NCBI RefSeq assembly: GCF_042676045.1
Contig: NZ_JBHTJV010000009.1
Location: forward strand, 248,001-312,000
Reading direction: 5' to 3'
From: Pseudahrensia aquimaris
GTDB lineage: Bacteria > Pseudomonadota > Alphaproteobacteria > Rhizobiales > Rhizobiaceae
DNA length: 64,000 nt
Shown here: piece by piece, positions 8,600-16,996 of the stretch
Layout: every line of letters starts with the position of its first letter
How positions within the stretch are numbered: position 1 is the stretch's first letter
Program-made: the position numbers and the translations under genes
Notes under the pieces: generated by a model
The model's input: only the letters and a program-made list of their open reading frames with translations
What the model was told of the DNA's origin: nothing
The model's database searches: none

Positions 8600-8656
8600 T
8601 TTCGCCTGCCTTTGGGTTAGCGTTGGCGTGCTGGTATCTCACGCAGGAAAATCCGC

Positions 8657-9412
8657 ATGACCGAAAAAGTTGCCCTCGTCACAGGCGCCGCCCGTGGCAT
8701 CGGCTTGGCAACCACCAAGTTGTTCATTGAAGAGGGCTACCGTGTTGTCATGGTAGACCGTGACGGTGATGAGCTGGCTGCGGCTTCCAAAGGCATCAAT
8801 TCCGCTCTCCCGCTCAATCTCGACATTTCCGCACCTGAACAGGTGGACGAAATGATCGAACGAACGCAAGCGCATTTCGGACGTCTCGATGCGCTGGTCA
8901 ATAATGCCGGTGTCGCTGATTTTGGCCCCATCGAAGGCACGGACTTCAAGCGTTGGCGCACGGTTATGGAAACAAATCTTGACGGCGTGTTTTTGTGTTC
9001 GCAGGCGGCGACCCCGCTGCTGAAGCAATCGAAGGGTGCTATCGTCAACATCGCGTCTATTTCCGGCCTGCGCGCCTCGACGCTTCGTGTGGCCTATGGA
9101 ACATCGAAAGCCGCTGTCATCCATCTGACAGAGCAACTGGCTGCGGAACTCGGTGAATACGGCATCCGCGCCAATTGTGTCGCGCCTGGCCCGGTGCGCA
9201 CAAAGCTCGCTATGGCCGTGCATACCCAAGATATCATCGACGCTTACCATGACGCTATTCCGCTCAACCGATACGGCAGTGAAGACGAAATCGCCAACGT
9301 GATCGTGTTTCTGTGTTCGCCCAAAGCCAGCTATGTCACCGGCCAGTTGATCAGCGTTGATGGCGGTTTTGAATCCACTGGCATTGGCCTGCCATCTTTG
9401 AGAAGCGGTTGA
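8657..9412 (+). CDS. SDR-family NAD(P)-dependent oxidoreductase
   Basis: The 251-residue protein is a classical short-chain dehydrogenase/reductase. It has the cofactor-binding TGAARGIG motif at about residues 10-17, the NNAG motif (LVNNAGVADFG), the catalytic serine in IASISG, and the catalytic YGTSK (Y-x3-K). The C-terminal PGPVRTKLA loop and SVDGGFESTG ending are typical of the FabG-like branch, and VDRDG after the second strand suggests NAD(H) preference. The substrate cannot be predicted. The ATG at 8657 follows AGGAAAATCCGC. The next gene starts five bases after the stop, suggesting an operon with the GNAT and pirin genes. Confidence 0.9.
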   Translation: MTEKVALVTGAARGIGLATTKLFIEEGYRVVMVDRDGDELAAASKGINSALPLNLDISAPEQVDEMIERTQAHFGRLDALVNNAGVADFGPIEGTDFKRWRTVMETNLDGVFLCSQAATPLLKQSKGAIVNIASISGLRASTLRVAYGTSKAAVIHLTEQLAAELGEYGIRANCVAPGPVRTKLAMAVHTQDIIDAYHDAIPLNRYGSEDEIANVIVFLCSPKASYVTGQLISVDGGFESTGIGLPSLRSG

Positions 9413-9417
9413 ACGCC

Positions 9418-9702
9418 ATGGATATCAAGCTGGAAGAAAGCGGCAGTGGCGGGCGCTATTTTATAACCACTGATAATGGCGACGTGGCCGAAATGACGTT
9501 TTCCAAGGCGGGAGACTCGATGATTATCATCGACCATACCAGCGTGCCCGATAGCCTGCGCGGTGGGGGATATGGCCAAGCGCTTGTGGCGCGGGCAGTC
9601 GAAGATATGCGGGCAGCGGGCAAGAAGATTTTGCCCCTGTGCCCCTTTGCAGCCACTCAATTCCGCCGCCACCCTGAACACGCAGACGTGCTGAACAAAT
9701 AG
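9418..9702 (+). CDS. GNAT-like N-acetyltransferase (COG2388 type)
   Basis: The 94-residue protein is a minimal GNAT fold of the small YjdJ/COG2388 group. It has the strand EMTFSKAGDSMIIIDHTSVPDSLRGGGYGQALVARAVEDMR, where RGGGYGQAL is the acetyl-CoA pyrophosphate loop, and the C-terminal ILPLCPFAATQFRRHPEHADVL typical of this subfamily. It probably acetylates a small molecule or a protein; no substrate is known. The ATG at 9418 is used, as the alternative TTG at 9409 overlaps the SDR stop. Tight spacing suggests co-transcription with the SDR gene. Confidence 0.85.
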   Translation: MDIKLEESGSGGRYFITTDNGDVAEMTFSKAGDSMIIIDHTSVPDSLRGGGYGQALVARAVEDMRAAGKKILPLCPFAATQFRRHPEHADVLNK

Positions 9703-9717
9703 AACGAGGATAGAGAC

Positions 9718-10656
9718 ATGAGTTGGAACCCCGCCATCGACCCCAATTGCGTGGATGAAGCCAGCATCGATTCCATCGAAACGCTGATCATTCCGCGCGC
9801 CCGCGATTTGGGCGGTTTTGAGGTTCGCCGGGCGCTTCCTTCGGCTAAACGGCAAATGGTTGGCCCCTTCATCTTTTTCGATCAAATGGGCCCGGCAGAA
9901 TTTCTCACCAACGAAGGCATTGACGTGCGCCCGCATCCCCATATCGGGCTGGCGACGGTGACGTATCTCTACAAGGGCGAATTTCAACACCGGGATTCGC
10001 TCGGCACGAACCAGATGATCTATCCCGGTGAGGTCAACTGGATGATTGCGGGCAACGGCGTCACCCATTCCGAACGCACCAGCGAGGAGACCCGCGCGAG
10101 CGGATCCAGCCTGTTCGGCATCCAGACATGGGTGGCCATGCCCGCCAAGGATGAAGACAAACCGGCAGGCTTTGAACATCACAAGGAAGCGGCGCTGCCG
10201 TTCCTTGAAAGCGAAGGCAAAAGCGTGCGCCTCATCATCGGCAACGCTTATGGAGAACGCGCTCCAACAAAGACATTCTCGGAAATGTTCTACGCCGATG
10301 CGGTGTTGCAAGCGGGTGCCAGCCTGCCGCTGCCGGACGACCATGAGGACAGAGGTATCTACATCACTCAAGGGTCGATCACCGTCGCTGGCGATGTGTT
10401 TGAAGCGGGGCAGATGATGGTGTTCCGCCCCGGCGACAAGATCACAGTTACAGCCGGTGAAACGGGTGCGCGGCTTATGTTGCTGGGCGGAGAAACGCTC
10501 TCGGAATCGCGCCATATCTGGTGGAATTTCGTTGCTTCATCGAAGGAAAAGATCGAAGCCGCCAAAGAAGCGTGGCGACAGGGCGATTGGGAACACGGCC
10601 GTTTTCAATTGCCACCGGATGACAACGACGAGTTCATCCCGCTTCCCGACCGCTGA
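9718..10656 (+). CDS. Pirin family protein
   Basis: The 312-residue protein has two cupin domains in the pirin arrangement. The N-terminal pirin signature is visible as RALPSAKRQMVGPFIFFDQMGP and VRPHPHIGLATVTYLYKGEFQHRDSLG. The metal ligands should be the histidines of HPHIGL and the residues of GVTHSERT. The C-terminal domain has GSITVAGDVFEAGQMMVFRPG. Bacterial pirins are iron-binding proteins; some act as quercetin dioxygenases and others modulate pyruvate metabolism, so the role is open. A ribosome binding site (AACGAGGATAGAGAC) precedes the ATG, 15 bases after the acetyltransferase stop. Confidence 0.9.
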   Translation: MSWNPAIDPNCVDEASIDSIETLIIPRARDLGGFEVRRALPSAKRQMVGPFIFFDQMGPAEFLTNEGIDVRPHPHIGLATVTYLYKGEFQHRDSLGTNQMIYPGEVNWMIAGNGVTHSERTSEETRASGSSLFGIQTWVAMPAKDEDKPAGFEHHKEAALPFLESEGKSVRLIIGNAYGERAPTKTFSEMFYADAVLQAGASLPLPDDHEDRGIYITQGSITVAGDVFEAGQMMVFRPGDKITVTAGETGARLMLLGGETLSESRHIWWNFVASSKEKIEAAKEAWRQGDWEHGRFQLPPDDNDEFIPLPDR

Positions 10657-10738
10657 GGTGCACAACCACTCTTGCCCTTATCCCGCCATGACGCCACGAT
10701 AAGTCATCTCGAAACGTATCTGGTACGGGAGCAGTATA

Positions 10739-12016
10739 ATGGCGCGAGATTTGCGCAAGGCCCAAGTCGGGCTGGAAACCATGACGGGCGCGGTGTTGGC
10801 TATCCTCGCCTTGGCATCGGGCGTCTACACCTATCTAGGCGTGCGCGAATTGCTGAACGGTTCGCCCACGGTCGTTTTCCTCGGAGCCGTGATTTATTCC
10901 ATCGCCGTGTCGGTCGGCATATTTGGCTTCTGGTCCTACCTCATGCGGTTCATGCCGCACGTGAAAACGGGCCACGGACGCCGCTACCTCTATCTCGCCA
11001 TGGTGCTTGGCTCGGCGATGATCGTTGCCATGTCTTCGTGGTTGAACGCCGCCGCTCTGGCCGGTGGGGCCGCGCTGGAACAGCATCTGGCCAACACGAC
11101 CGAAGAATACCAGCGCAAGCTTGAACAGGCGCACGACAACGCGCTGGCTGCGCAAAGCCTGCTGCCTGATATTGCACTCGCTTCTCAGCGTTTCTCAAGA
11201 CTGGCGCAAGAAGAGGCCGCTACTGGCGCTCTGACAGGCACTTCGGGCAGCGGCACTGTGGTGCAGCTTCTTTCGCAAATGTCGAACCAATTGACCGGCC
11301 TTCAAAGCGAAATTATCGAATCACGCGTGCCCACCAAGGAACTCTTCACCGAGGGTGGTGAGCGTCTGGCCGCCATGCGCAAGCTTGTGTCGCAAGCAGG
11401 GCCGGTGGATGCCCGTGCCAATGCCTTCGCGGAAGAAGCGGTTGCCCTTTCGGGAACAATTGCTTCGTTACAGCAATCATCCATCGCACCCGCTGTAAAA
11501 CGGGCTGCGGAAGATCTGGGCCGTTCTTTCATTGCGCCGGAAGCCGATGGCGGCACAGCAGACCTCGCCAGCCGTCAAAACGCGGTGGTGGACCGCGTCG
11601 AACAGGCCGTGAAATCTCAAAGCACCGTTTTAGCAGCGGCGGCAGAACAAATATTGTCCCGCCCGGCTGTGGAGCCCGTCCGCTTTACGCCGCTGTCATC
11701 GCCGGAAGCTGTGCTGCGCTATGCGGGAGATTTCATGCCATCATGGGCAGGCGCGATCTCCATTGACCTTTTGCCGGCAGTGATGATTTTCATCCTCTGC
11801 ATTGTGCAAGCGGCGATCCGTCAGGAAGAAGGGTTGGAGACCGATGCAAACGACGTTACCGCCCATGAAATGATGCGGGCTGTGCGTCTCTACAAGCAGA
11901 TGAATGCGATTGAAAAGGATGAGACAGTTCCACCGCCAGAGCCCGAACCAGAGCCAGAGCCGCAACCGCGGGCAGAGCCCTCAAATGTCACCCCGCTTTC
12001 TGGCAAAACACCTTAG
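10739..12016 (+). CDS. Four-helix inner-membrane protein with coiled periplasmic domain, function unknown
   Basis: I do not recognise this 425-residue protein. Hydrophobic segments lie at about residues 13-33, 41-63, 82-104 and 338-360 (IDLLPAVMIFILCIVQAAI). Between the third and fourth lies a helical domain of some 230 residues rich in A, Q and E, likely periplasmic. The C-terminal tail after the last helix is acidic and proline-rich, with repeated Pro-Glu pairs, and likely cytoplasmic. GGGAG lies 7 bases before the ATG. The next gene begins four bases after the stop and encodes a ClpP-like periplasmic protein, so the two probably work together. A scaffold or adaptor for that protein is one possibility, but it is inference only. 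Confidence 0.7.
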   Translation: MARDLRKAQVGLETMTGAVLAILALASGVYTYLGVRELLNGSPTVVFLGAVIYSIAVSVGIFGFWSYLMRFMPHVKTGHGRRYLYLAMVLGSAMIVAMSSWLNAAALAGGAALEQHLANTTEEYQRKLEQAHDNALAAQSLLPDIALASQRFSRLAQEEAATGALTGTSGSGTVVQLLSQMSNQLTGLQSEIIESRVPTKELFTEGGERLAAMRKLVSQAGPVDARANAFAEEAVALSGTIASLQQSSIAPAVKRAAEDLGRSFIAPEADGGTADLASRQNAVVDRVEQAVKSQSTVLAAAAEQILSRPAVEPVRFTPLSSPEAVLRYAGDFMPSWAGAISIDLLPAVMIFILCIVQAAIRQEEGLETDANDVTAHEMMRAVRLYKQMNAIEKDETVPPPEPEPEPEPQPRAEPSNVTPLSGKTP

Positions 12017-12019
12017 CCT

Positions 12020-12898
12020 ATGGCCCGCGAGACGCTCAAACGCCCGCTGACGGCGCTTATCCGATCATTCAACGATGGCAGCGCGTTGCGTTATGTCTTT
12101 CTGGGCATGTTGGGTCTAACGGTCGGGACTGTGGGCCAAGACTTTTCGCAAATGCTGGCCGAGACGCCCGACGGCATTCCAGGCTCGCAGCGGCTGGAGC
12201 CCGCTCCGATGCAATTGCCGCAACCGGGCGATCAGACGCGGCCCTATCTTCCCCGCACAATGCCCATCGGCCCATCACGCCGTGCGCCCTCTTTGCCGGG
12301 CTATACCGGACCAACGGACGGCACGGTGCTCTCCGAAGGCATGACGTTCCACCTTGGCCCTGACGGCAAAGCAAGCGCGTTAGGCCGCATCGACGCCGGG
12401 GCCGCTGCACGGTTGCAGAAGTTCATTGAAAAATACCGCGATGAGGCAGGCCGCAGCGCGATTGGCGAAGTGCATCTGCATTCGCCGGGCGGTTCGGTTT
12501 CTGACGCGCTGGCCATGTCTCGCACTATCCGCGAAGAGGGTATATCCACCGTCATTCCCGCCCACGCTTATTGCGCGTCGTCCTGCCCGTTGGTTCTAGC
12601 GGGCGGCCTTTATCGCAGCGCAGGCGAAGGCTCTTTCATCGGCGTCCATCAGGTCTATGCCCTGCCAAACGCTACCGGCACCTTGCAGCGTGGCATGAGC
12701 GAGGCCCAAACGGTCTCCAGCATCGCGCAGCAATTGTTGGTCGATATGGAGGTGGACTTGCAGGTATGGGTGAAGGCTATGGCAACGCCGCCGGCGCAGC
12801 TCTATGTCTTCACGCCTGACGAACTTCGTCGCTTCAACCTTGCAAACGGCACGCCAAAACGCACTCTGCCGAAACCTCGGCCCGAAGCAGAAATCTAA
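12020..12898 (+). CDS. Membrane-anchored periplasmic ClpP/crotonase-like protein (COG3904 type)
   Basis: The 292-residue protein begins with a basic segment and one hydrophobic helix at about residues 20-37 (signal anchor), then a proline-rich linker. The C-terminal half has the ClpP/crotonase-like fold of the COG3904 group: LGRIDAGAAARLQKFIEKY, VHLHSPGGSVSDALAMSRTIRE, and ISTVIPAHAYCASSCPLVLAGGLYR. The serine in CASSCPLVLAGG sits where ClpP and SppA carry the nucleophile, and SFIGVHQVYA would hold a catalytic histidine. This suggests a serine peptidase or related hydrolase facing the periplasm; activity is not demonstrated for the group. It starts three bases after the membrane-protein gene and its stop overlaps that of the convergent DUF2855 gene by four bases. 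Confidence 0.75.
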   Translation: MARETLKRPLTALIRSFNDGSALRYVFLGMLGLTVGTVGQDFSQMLAETPDGIPGSQRLEPAPMQLPQPGDQTRPYLPRTMPIGPSRRAPSLPGYTGPTDGTVLSEGMTFHLGPDGKASALGRIDAGAAARLQKFIEKYRDEAGRSAIGEVHLHSPGGSVSDALAMSRTIREEGISTVIPAHAYCASSCPLVLAGGLYRSAGEGSFIGVHQVYALPNATGTLQRGMSEAQTVSSIAQQLLVDMEVDLQVWVKAMATPPAQLYVFTPDELRRFNLANGTPKRTLPKPRPEAEI

Positions 12899-13977
12899 AG
12901 GCGGATCAACAAGCCTTTTTGCGGCGGTGCCTTGCCGTCCACCACGTCGTTGTAGATGCCTTTCATTGCTTCCAGCCCGTCCAGATGATCCAATTCCAGC
13001 CAAGCCATGCTTTTGGCGGCCGTTTCCATAATAAAGGTATTGGACCGTTTGCTGAATTCTGCCGGCCCCCAATCTTCCATGCGTTTCTGAACGTGCGCGG
13101 GCGCGAAGAAGAATTCCCGCCTGTCGCGGATGATCGCCTCGTTCTTTCGCGCGCCTTCCCAATGGGTCAGCCCCACATCAAGCGTGCGAAGCATCGCTTC
13201 GCCCAGATGGGTGTGCAACCGACCCAGCACATCTGCATTGCCTGACATATCGACGATAGCGCTCGGGCGCTTGGCGATGGCGTCTTCCATCGCGTCATAG
13301 GTTGTCACTTCGTCATAGACGCCAATCGACTTCGTGAATTCGAGATTGCCAGCTGAGGTAACGCCGACGCAGGCCGGCGCGTCGTCGTCCTGCGCCAAGG
13401 CATAGGCGAGGCCGATGCTGGTCTTGCTCGAAGCGCTCACCACGATGACCTGTTCCGCCCCGTACCAGTCGTTCTCTTTCAGCTGATCCCAAATCGCAAA
13501 GGACGTGAGGTAGAGTGGGAAGAACAGCATTCGCAGATCATCGTGTGCAGAATTGTATCCCGGCTCGGCACTAAGGCGCTGATAGATGTTATAACCTTTT
13601 GGCAGTTTGAGCCGATGCTCGGAACCATCGAAAAAGTGGCTGTCTGCGAGTCCAGACACGTGCATAACGATGCTGTCAGCAGGCGGGAAATAGCCAAACA
13701 AGCGCTCACCAACAGCCATGCCTTCAGCTTGTGACTCAACAACTTCACCAAATCCCCAAACGGGAAAAATGCCCCATTCACCCGCCGCATCGTCCGCAGG
13801 CTGGAAGAATTGCCAATATCCCAGCGTATCGCCCGCTACCGCATAGGTGATGTTGTTGGCCGACAGTCCAAACTTCTCCACCCGCACACGAACGCTGCCA
13901 TTTGGAAGATCGGCTGGCGTGTCCTCTACCAACCGTGCGTCTGAAATGGCGCTCTTGCGAACCTGAAACTGTGTCAT
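12895..13977 (-). CDS. DUF2855 family protein (MDR-like)
   Basis: The 360-residue protein matches the DUF2855 family in length and pattern: VRVEKFGLSANNITYAVAGDTLGYWQFF near the start, WGIFPVWGFGEVVES, and a central Rossmann-like part with VIVVSASSKTSIGLAYAL. This resembles a medium-chain dehydrogenase/reductase in which the usual GxGxxG is replaced by SASSKT. The function is unknown; an NAD(P)-dependent reductase or isomerase is plausible. The gene follows the flavoprotein gene (start 15408) on the same strand with six bases between them, so the two form an operon that is divergent from ugpB. Confidence 0.85.
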   Translation of the reverse strand: MTQFQVRKSAISDARLVEDTPADLPNGSVRVRVEKFGLSANNITYAVAGDTLGYWQFFQPADDAAGEWGIFPVWGFGEVVESQAEGMAVGERLFGYFPPADSIVMHVSGLADSHFFDGSEHRLKLPKGYNIYQRLSAEPGYNSAHDDLRMLFFPLYLTSFAIWDQLKENDWYGAEQVIVVSASSKTSIGLAYALAQDDDAPACVGVTSAGNLEFTKSIGVYDEVTTYDAMEDAIAKRPSAIVDMSGNADVLGRLHTHLGEAMLRTLDVGLTHWEGARKNEAIIRDRREFFFAPAHVQKRMEDWGPAEFSKRSNTFIMETAAKSMAWLELDHLDGLEAMKGIYNDVVDGKAPPQKGLLIRL

Positions 13978-13983
13978 GTGAAA

Positions 13984-15408
13984 TCACCCCGTTGGGCAGC
14001 AGGTATCGGACTTTTCCAACGTGCTGACAAATTGCTGAAGCTTGGCCATTGCTGGCATGGAATTGTCTTTCATGCGCTGGATGACGGCACGTTTTTCGTG
14101 ATCGTCCTCGGCAATGCCGCTCACCATCGCGCTGAACCCGTCTAGACGGTTGGAGCGCAGCCACGCCTTCATGTCCGGGTCCATGCTCCAATTGTATTGG
14201 TTCATCATGAAAGGGATCATCATGCGTATCCAGTCCGTGTCGTGGTTTGGCAGGGGCACCACCCCGCAAAGGCGGTTTTTCTCGGCTTCCGTCTCGCGGG
14301 TGGCTTCCACATGGGCAATCAGCGCGGCGCTGAACACCGGCTGGTAGGATCGAACGGTCTGTGGCGTGATCGTATCGCCTTGAAAGATCGGCTTGGTAGC
14401 AAGATTGCTGATGGCGCTGGCGGAACAATCCACGTGCACTGTGTTGGGTGTGGTGGCGATGGAGCCATAGGCCAGCGTGATTTCATTGAGGCCGATATGG
14501 CTCACCCGCCCCTTGCGCACGACATTCGTGATGCGCCGAAGCTGCGCCAGTTCCGCCTGCGAGATCGTCGCCCCGTGGAACATGCTGGGCCGAACGTTCT
14601 TGTCGAGCCGCAACAAAACACCAGCCTCCTCAAGCCTGTCGAACAGATCTTCAACACTGTCAGCCGCCGCGATTGCTTCAAACTGCCGGGCTTGCGCTTC
14701 CATCGTATGGTGGAAAAATTCAATGCCAGCCTGCGTGTTCTGGCGGTCCAGCATCCACCCGTCGCGCGAGATAATCCACGTGATCGCATCGGGGTCGACG
14801 CCGTTTTCCAACAGCCAGATACAGGCATCCATGCCCGTTTTGCCCCCGCCGATCACGACGAACCCGTCTGGCCTGTCGCTGATCGTCGGCAAATCGTTCA
14901 GCGGCATGAAGCGCACACCGCTTTCGACGCTGAAGCTTGGCGTGTGGGTGGCGGGGATGGTGGTTTTTAGATAAGTCGCGTCAACGAACTTCTTTGCAGA
15001 GACTTTGCGTTCTTCACCTGTCAGCAGCGAGGCAAAAGTGCCGTCGCCGCGATAATCACTCATTGGAAAATATCGCACGCGGCCCGAGGGTAAAAACCGC
15101 TCCTGCATGACCCGATCGAAATAAGCATTTACCTCCGCGCCGCTGGCCAGTGAGCCAAGCCCTTTGTTCAATCCCACTTCATCCAATTTGCCGTTGCTCA
15201 ATTCTGTCGATGATACGCCATAGAAGGCCGAAGGCTGATGCAGGGTCACAAAAGGATACGCGAGGTTCCAATGCCCGCCGGGCTTTTGGAACCGGTCCAC
15301 GATAATCATGTCTGCGTCGCTGTCGGTCAGCAGCGAATCGGCAAAGGCCATGCCCACTGCGCCGCTGCCAACGATAAGGTAATCCGTCGAAAGATCTGTC
15401 TTGGTCAT
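13984..15408 (-). CDS. FAD-dependent oxidoreductase / monooxygenase-like protein
   Basis: The 474-residue protein starts with an FAD-binding Rossmann motif (DYLIVGSGAVGMAFADSLL) and carries KPGGHWNLAYPFVTLHQPSA, which resembles the FAD-side region of flavin monooxygenases. A second dinucleotide motif, VVIGGGKTGMDACIWLLENG at about residue 160, should bind NAD(P)H. It ends with an unusual CC pair in DTCCPTG. The substrate is not known. It is the first gene of a two-gene operon with the DUF2855 protein. The ATG at 15408 is chosen because the upstream extension to 15564 is not family-like and overlaps the ugp promoter region. Confidence 0.85.
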   Translation of the reverse strand: MTKTDLSTDYLIVGSGAVGMAFADSLLTDSDADMIIVDRFQKPGGHWNLAYPFVTLHQPSAFYGVSSTELSNGKLDEVGLNKGLGSLASGAEVNAYFDRVMQERFLPSGRVRYFPMSDYRGDGTFASLLTGEERKVSAKKFVDATYLKTTIPATHTPSFSVESGVRFMPLNDLPTISDRPDGFVVIGGGKTGMDACIWLLENGVDPDAITWIISRDGWMLDRQNTQAGIEFFHHTMEAQARQFEAIAAADSVEDLFDRLEEAGVLLRLDKNVRPSMFHGATISQAELAQLRRITNVVRKGRVSHIGLNEITLAYGSIATTPNTVHVDCSASAISNLATKPIFQGDTITPQTVRSYQPVFSAALIAHVEATRETEAEKNRLCGVVPLPNHDTDWIRMMIPFMMNQYNWSMDPDMKAWLRSNRLDGFSAMVSGIAEDDHEKRAVIQRMKDNSMPAMAKLQQFVSTLEKSDTCCPTG

Positions 15409-15514
15409 GCCATCGCTCCATCCAATCGGCCGTAAAGCAGCGTAGAGCGTTTCATCCCGGTGAGAAAGGCAGGGGTAAAATATGGATTCCTGTGGTCTGC
15501 GATACAAAAGCAGT

Positions 15515-15543
15515 TTGACACAAAAGTTTTGCAGTCCGACCAT
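15515..15543 (+). promoter_or_regulatory. Putative ugpB promoter
   Basis: TTGACA at 15515-15520 is a perfect -35 element; 17 bases later GACCAT (15538-15543) is a weak -10. A weak -10 suggests activator dependence, as with PhoB-controlled ugp operons, but I saw no clear Pho box repeat here. Confidence 0.35.
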
Positions 15544-15604
15544 AGGAACAGCTTTCGTGGGCAAACGGTCCCCGTCCCACGTTCAGCAATTGGAGGAACA
15601 ACAA

Positions 15605-16918
15605 ATGAAATTTCGCAAAACACTTCTCGCGGCCAGCGTTGCCGCATCCGCCGTTCTCGGCAGCGCAGCCAGCGCCGCTGAAATCCAGTTCTGGCACGCA
15701 TTTACAGGGCGTCTTGGCGATCTTGTCGCCGAACAGGTTGAGACGTTCAACAAAAGCCAGAGCGAGCATACGGTCGTGGCTGCGCACAAAGGCAATTATT
15801 CCGAAACACTGAACGCAGGCATCGCGGCTTTCCGCGCCGGCGAACAACCGCACCTTTTGATGGTGTTTGAGGTCGGCACTGCCACGATGATGTCGGCCAA
15901 GGGTGCCATCAAGCCGGTCTACGAAGTGATGGCTGAATCGGGCGCGACTTTTGACCCCGACGCCTATATCGGGTCGGTCAAAGGCTATTACACCACGCCA
16001 GAAGGCCAGATGCTGTCGCTGCCGTTCAACTCTTCAACACCGGTGCTTTGGGTCAACAAAGACCTGCTGACAAAAGCCGGTGTTGATCCTGAAGTTGACC
16101 TTTCCACATGGCAGAAGGTCGATGAAGTTCTGACCAAAGTGAAAGCAGCAGGCATCGAATGCCCGATGACGACCGCTTGGCAGAGCTGGATTCACCTGGA
16201 AAACCTCTCCGCCTATCACAACGTTCCGTTTGCCACGAAGGATAACGGCTTTGCTGGTGTGGACACCGAACTAGCGCTTAACAGCCCACTTCAAGTCACC
16301 CACATTCAAGCGATGGGCGACTGGGCAAAAGACGGCAAGTTCATCTACGCTGGTCGTCGCAACGAAGGCGGTGCAAACTTCCGCGCTGGCGAATGTGCGC
16401 TGTTCACCGAGAGCTCTGCCGGTTATGCGGGTATCAAGGCGGAAGCGAAATTCGATTTCGCCGTGCGCCCGCTGCCCTATTGGGAAGGCACTGAAGGCGC
16501 ACCACAAAACACCATCATTGGCGGTGCTTCGCTCTGGGTGATGCAGGGTCACGAGGCGGAAGAATACAAGGCGGTTGCAGACTTCCTGAACTTCCTGTCC
16601 TCGACGGATATTCAAGCCAAGTGGCACCAGGACACCGGCTATCTGCCGATCACGTCTGCCGCTGGCGAGAAAACCAAGGCTGACGGTTTCTACGAAGCCA
16701 ATCCCGGCACCGACATTGCCGTGATCCAGATGACGGCGAAAGAACCGACGGCCAATTCAAAGGGCTTGCGTCTTGGTTCCTTCGACCAAATCCGTGGCAT
16801 CATCGATGAAGAGCTGGAAGCCGTCTGGTCCGGTGACAAGACAGCACAAGCCGCTCTCGACAGCGCGAAAGAGCGTGGCGACAAGCTGTTGCGCCGCTTC
16901 GAGCAAGCCAACCGCTAG
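15605..16918 (+). CDS. ugpB: sn-Glycerol-3-phosphate ABC transporter, substrate-binding protein
   Basis: UgpB is the periplasmic receptor that delivers glycerol-3-phosphate or glycerophosphodiesters to the UgpAE permease. The 437-residue product has a Sec signal peptide (KTLLAASVAASAVLGSAASA, cleavage before AEIQFWHAF) and then the conserved UgpB beginning AEIQFWHAFTGRLGD. LPFNSSTPVLWVNKDLL, TAWQSWIHLENLSAYHN and GGASLWVMQGH are the typical ligand-pocket regions. GGAGG precedes the ATG with a 9-base spacer, which fixes the start at 15605 although the frame is open to 15482. The gene opens the ugpBAEC operon. Confidence 0.95.
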   Translation: MKFRKTLLAASVAASAVLGSAASAAEIQFWHAFTGRLGDLVAEQVETFNKSQSEHTVVAAHKGNYSETLNAGIAAFRAGEQPHLLMVFEVGTATMMSAKGAIKPVYEVMAESGATFDPDAYIGSVKGYYTTPEGQMLSLPFNSSTPVLWVNKDLLTKAGVDPEVDLSTWQKVDEVLTKVKAAGIECPMTTAWQSWIHLENLSAYHNVPFATKDNGFAGVDTELALNSPLQVTHIQAMGDWAKDGKFIYAGRRNEGGANFRAGECALFTESSAGYAGIKAEAKFDFAVRPLPYWEGTEGAPQNTIIGGASLWVMQGHEAEEYKAVADFLNFLSSTDIQAKWHQDTGYLPITSAAGEKTKADGFYEANPGTDIAVIQMTAKEPTANSKGLRLGSFDQIRGIIDEELEAVWSGDKTAQAALDSAKERGDKLLRRFEQANR

Positions 16919-16940
16919 GTCGCTCGTCTGATCTAGGGCC

Positions 16941-16962
16941 GGGGGCGGGTTCGCCCGCCTCC
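16941..16962 (+). terminator. Intercistronic UUCG stem-loop between ugpB and ugpA
   Basis: GGGGGCGGG (16941-16949) pairs with CCCGCCTCC (16954-16962) over nine positions, one of them G-T, around a TTCG tetraloop. No T-run follows, so it is probably not a full terminator. Such stems after binding-protein genes usually protect the upstream message and lower permease expression, which is the inferred role here. Confidence 0.65.
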
Positions 16963-16996
16963 GACCCATTCGACGTTTGAATCGGGGGCGTCTGGC

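Noticed and set aside
8571..8660. A 29-codon ORF between slyX and the SDR gene, its TGA overlapping the SDR ATG
   Set aside because: It overlaps the end of slyX, has no ribosome binding site or recognisable sequence, and is short enough to be chance; translational coupling cannot be excluded.
15409..15604. Search for a PhoB box before ugpB
   Set aside because: No CTGTCAT-type direct repeat with 11-base period was visible.
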